This document shows positions 62,385-64,000 of a stretch of DNA of 64,000 nucleotides, one piece after another; position 1 is the stretch's first letter, and every line of letters begins with the position of its first letter. The notes beneath the pieces were generated by a model, which was not told the origin of the DNA, ran no database searches, and saw only the letters and a list, made by a program, of their open reading frames with translations. The position numbers and the translations under genes were made by a program. The stretch is from Thermohalobaculum sp039028795 (lineage in GTDB: Bacteria > Pseudomonadota > Alphaproteobacteria > Rhodobacterales > Rhodobacteraceae), in NCBI GenBank assembly GCA_039028795.1, contig JBCCHJ010000002.1, positions 124,001 through 188,000 of the forward strand. The letters run 5' to 3'.

Positions 62385-63248
62385 ATGTCCCCCGTGCTTT
62401 TTGAACGCGACGGTCGAATTGGGCGGGTCACCCTCAACCGGCCAGAGGTGTTGAACGCCATCGATGACGATCTGCCGCAGGCGCTGGCGCGGGCTGTGGG
62501 CGCCGCCAATGACGATCCCGGGGTGCATGTGATTGTTTTGTCAGGGTCCGGGCATGCCTTTTGCGCGGGCTATGATCTGGCCCACTATGCCCAGGCGAAG
62601 GACGGCCGCGGCGCCGAGTTGACCCAGGACATGCCCTGGGATCCGATCAAGGATTTCGCCTTCATGAAGCGGAACACGGATCTCTTTATGTCTATCTTCC
62701 GGTCCTTGAAACCGGTGATCTGCAAAGTCCACGGGTTCGCAATTGCCGGGGGCTCGGATATCGCGCTTTGTTCGGACATCGTGATCATGGCCGAGGATGC
62801 GGAAATCGGCTACATGCCCGCCAGGGTCTGGGGCTGCCCGACCACCGCTATGTGGGTCTACCGCCTTGGCCCGGAACGCGCCAAACGCATGCTGCTGACC
62901 GGAGACAGGATCGACGGGCGCGAGGCCGAGCGCCTTGGCCTTGTGCTGAAAGCAGTGCCTGCCGAGGATCTGGACAATGAGGTGGAAGCCTTGGCTGAAC
63001 GGATGGCGTCGGTTCCGATCAACCAACTGGCCATGCAAAAGATGATGATCAATCAGGCGCTGGACAATATGGGACTGGCGTCCACGCAAACCCTGGCGAC
63101 GATCTTCGACGGCATCACCCGGCATTCGCCGGAGGGGTTGAACTTCAAGGCGCGGTCCGAGGATGTCGGCTGGAAACAGGCCGTCCAGGAGCGTGACCAA
63201 GGGACCTATGACTGGACCCAGGACCGTCCGATAAACGCGCCGAAGTGA
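62385..63248 (+). CDS. Enoyl-CoA hydratase/isomerase family protein (crotonase fold)
   Basis: 287-residue crotonase-superfamily protein. RVTLNRPEVLNAIDDDLPQA at the N-terminus, SGSGHAFCAGYDLAHYAQ forming one half of the oxyanion hole, and KVHGFAIAGGSDIALCSD the other half. The usual catalytic glutamates are not both evident (ARVWGCPTT at the second position), so it may be an isomerase, hydrolase or other crotonase. GGAG lies 7 bases before the ATG. Divergent from clpP. Confidence 0.87.
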   Translation: MSPVLFERDGRIGRVTLNRPEVLNAIDDDLPQALARAVGAANDDPGVHVIVLSGSGHAFCAGYDLAHYAQAKDGRGAELTQDMPWDPIKDFAFMKRNTDLFMSIFRSLKPVICKVHGFAIAGGSDIALCSDIVIMAEDAEIGYMPARVWGCPTTAMWVYRLGPERAKRMLLTGDRIDGREAERLGLVLKAVPAEDLDNEVEALAERMASVPINQLAMQKMMINQALDNMGLASTQTLATIFDGITRHSPEGLNFKARSEDVGWKQAVQERDQGTYDWTQDRPINAPK

Positions 63249-63281
63249 TGTCTCCGCCGCCAGTTCTTATTTGGCCCCGCG

Positions 63282-63324
63282 GGCCAATGCGAGAGCTCTG
63301 CTCTCGCGCTCTCGAGGTATTTTT
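63282..63324 (-). repeat. 43-bp dispersed hairpin repeat, copy 2
   Basis: The reverse complement matches 3163-3205 at 41 of 43 positions, including the hairpin core GCGAGAGCAGAGCTCTCGC. It lies in the 100-bp gap between the convergent crotonase and secreted-protein genes, where it could act as a terminator. Differences are at the start of the hairpin-flanking A/T-rich part. Confidence 0.85.
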
Positions 63325-63348
63325 GGCCAGATGAAGTCAGACTGTTGG

Positions 63349-63987
63349 CTATTCAGATGCGAAGCGCCGCGCGTGGGCATCCCGGAAGGCTTCGGACCAA
63401 CGGTTCTCGGGCACCCGCGTCATGGTATAGGTCACCATGCCGACAGGGGCGGGCAACATCACCTGCATGGTCATCTGATCCCCGGCACACTGATAAGTCA
63501 TCTCGGGCACGAAATCGCCGCCGCCGGTCGGCCCGACTGCCGCAGTCGCCGACCCGTGCGGGTTCTGCGCCGTCGAACTCATCATGAACTGGCCAGTGCC
63601 AGGTTCGGAACAGAACCCCATGCGACCGTCGTCCTCAGCCCAAAGCCAGCCCAGCGCAGACGTTATCGCCAGATCCATGGTCAGCTGGGTGACATCGCCA
63701 TTGTCATGCTGGACATCCGCGATGATCCCGCGATTGACCGGCATGGTGGCGTAGTACCCATCCTCGAAAACAGTCATGGAAAGCGGCTGGGTCATACGGG
63801 ATTCCATATTCGCGCGCACGGTCGCGGGCATCGAGGCCATGATGGCGCGCATCTTCTCCAACATATCGTTGGTGCCGGCCCACACGCCGACGGTGCAGGA
63901 TGGCATAACGGTGGGCTTTGGCTCGGCGCAAATTGGACTGGCCGCGCTATTGGCCAGCATCAAAACTACGGCGATCAGTCGTTTCAT
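63349..63987 (-). CDS. Secreted hypothetical protein
   Basis: 212-residue protein with a signal peptide (LIAVVLMLANSAASPICAEP), possibly a lipoprotein-like cysteine near the end of it. The mature part contains cysteines in PSCTVGVWAG, GFCSEPGTG and YQCAGDQMTM and a Met-rich, beta-structured pattern. I do not recognise a named family. Start ATG at 63987, 14 bp from the window end, so its promoter is outside. Confidence 0.65.
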   Translation of the reverse strand: MKRLIAVVLMLANSAASPICAEPKPTVMPSCTVGVWAGTNDMLEKMRAIMASMPATVRANMESRMTQPLSMTVFEDGYYATMPVNRGIIADVQHDNGDVTQLTMDLAITSALGWLWAEDDGRMGFCSEPGTGQFMMSSTAQNPHGSATAAVGPTGGGDFVPEMTYQCAGDQMTMQVMLPAPVGMVTYTMTRVPENRWSEAFRDAHARRFASE

Positions 63988-64000
63988 CGTTCTAACTCGG

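Overview
The window reads as chromosomal DNA of a flagellated alphaproteobacterium, most likely Rhodobacterales (Roseobacter/Rhodobacter type). I infer this from gene content and order: lptA-lptB-rpoN, a flagellar block flhB-fliR-flhA-SltF-like-fliQ-fliE-flgC-flgB beside fliI, infA-maf-rng, an Lrp-type PutR divergent from a PutA without a ribbon-helix-helix domain, clpP-clpX-lon, and a NuoE-NuoF fused formate dehydrogenase beta subunit. GC content is fairly high by eye. No rRNA, CRISPR or prophage was seen. One tRNA (Val, anticodon TAC) is present.

Layout. 1-2.3 kb: start of rpoN (cut by the window edge), lptB, lptA. 2.5-10.7 kb: small metabolic units (DUF1989 protein divergent from an agmatinase-family ureohydrolase, sulfatase, aldo/keto reductase, serine hydrolase with an MFS transporter, CYP153-like P450). 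10.8-25.9 kb: mltA, DUF302, EamA exporter, a membrane-anchored peptidoglycan-binding protein, purD, xseA, a fused formate-dehydrogenase beta subunit without an alpha subunit, a PRMT-like methyltransferase, infA-maf-rng. 26-30.8 kb: a two-gene RND efflux system, then yacG. 30.8-39.1 kb: flagellar export and basal-body genes. 39.2-47 kb: parC, Nudix hydrolase, acyl-CoA thioesterase, zinc-finger protein, putR and putA. 47-54.3 kb: a four-gene divergent envelope locus. 54.3-57.7 kb: tRNA-Val and a 3.2-kb transposon. 57.7-62.3 kb: lon, clpX, clpP. 62.4-64 kb: enoyl-CoA hydratase and a secreted hypothetical protein.

Two regions stand out. The first is 47.0-54.3 kb. A secreted Gln/Pro/His-rich disordered protein and a membrane-anchored DUF3131 protein are divergent from an ABC protein and a HlyD-like adaptor. 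The ABC nucleotide-binding domain keeps Walker A but has lost the LSGGQ glycines, the Walker B catalytic glutamate and the H-loop histidine. The 368-bp gap between the two halves holds a 13-bp repeat in two copies 48 bp apart around a perfect 12-bp palindrome. This is my best candidate for an undescribed system, probably concerned with envelope glycan handling or export.

The second is the transposon at 54436-57659. It has 19-bp perfect terminal inverted repeats and an 8-bp target duplication (AATCATTG). It carries an IS1-like DDE transposase, a HigB-like toxin, a HigA-like antitoxin fused to an M78 (HExxH) peptidase, and two small unknown genes. It landed immediately upstream of the -35 box of the tRNA-Val promoter and left that promoter intact. 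A 43-bp hairpin repeat also occurs near both ends of the window.
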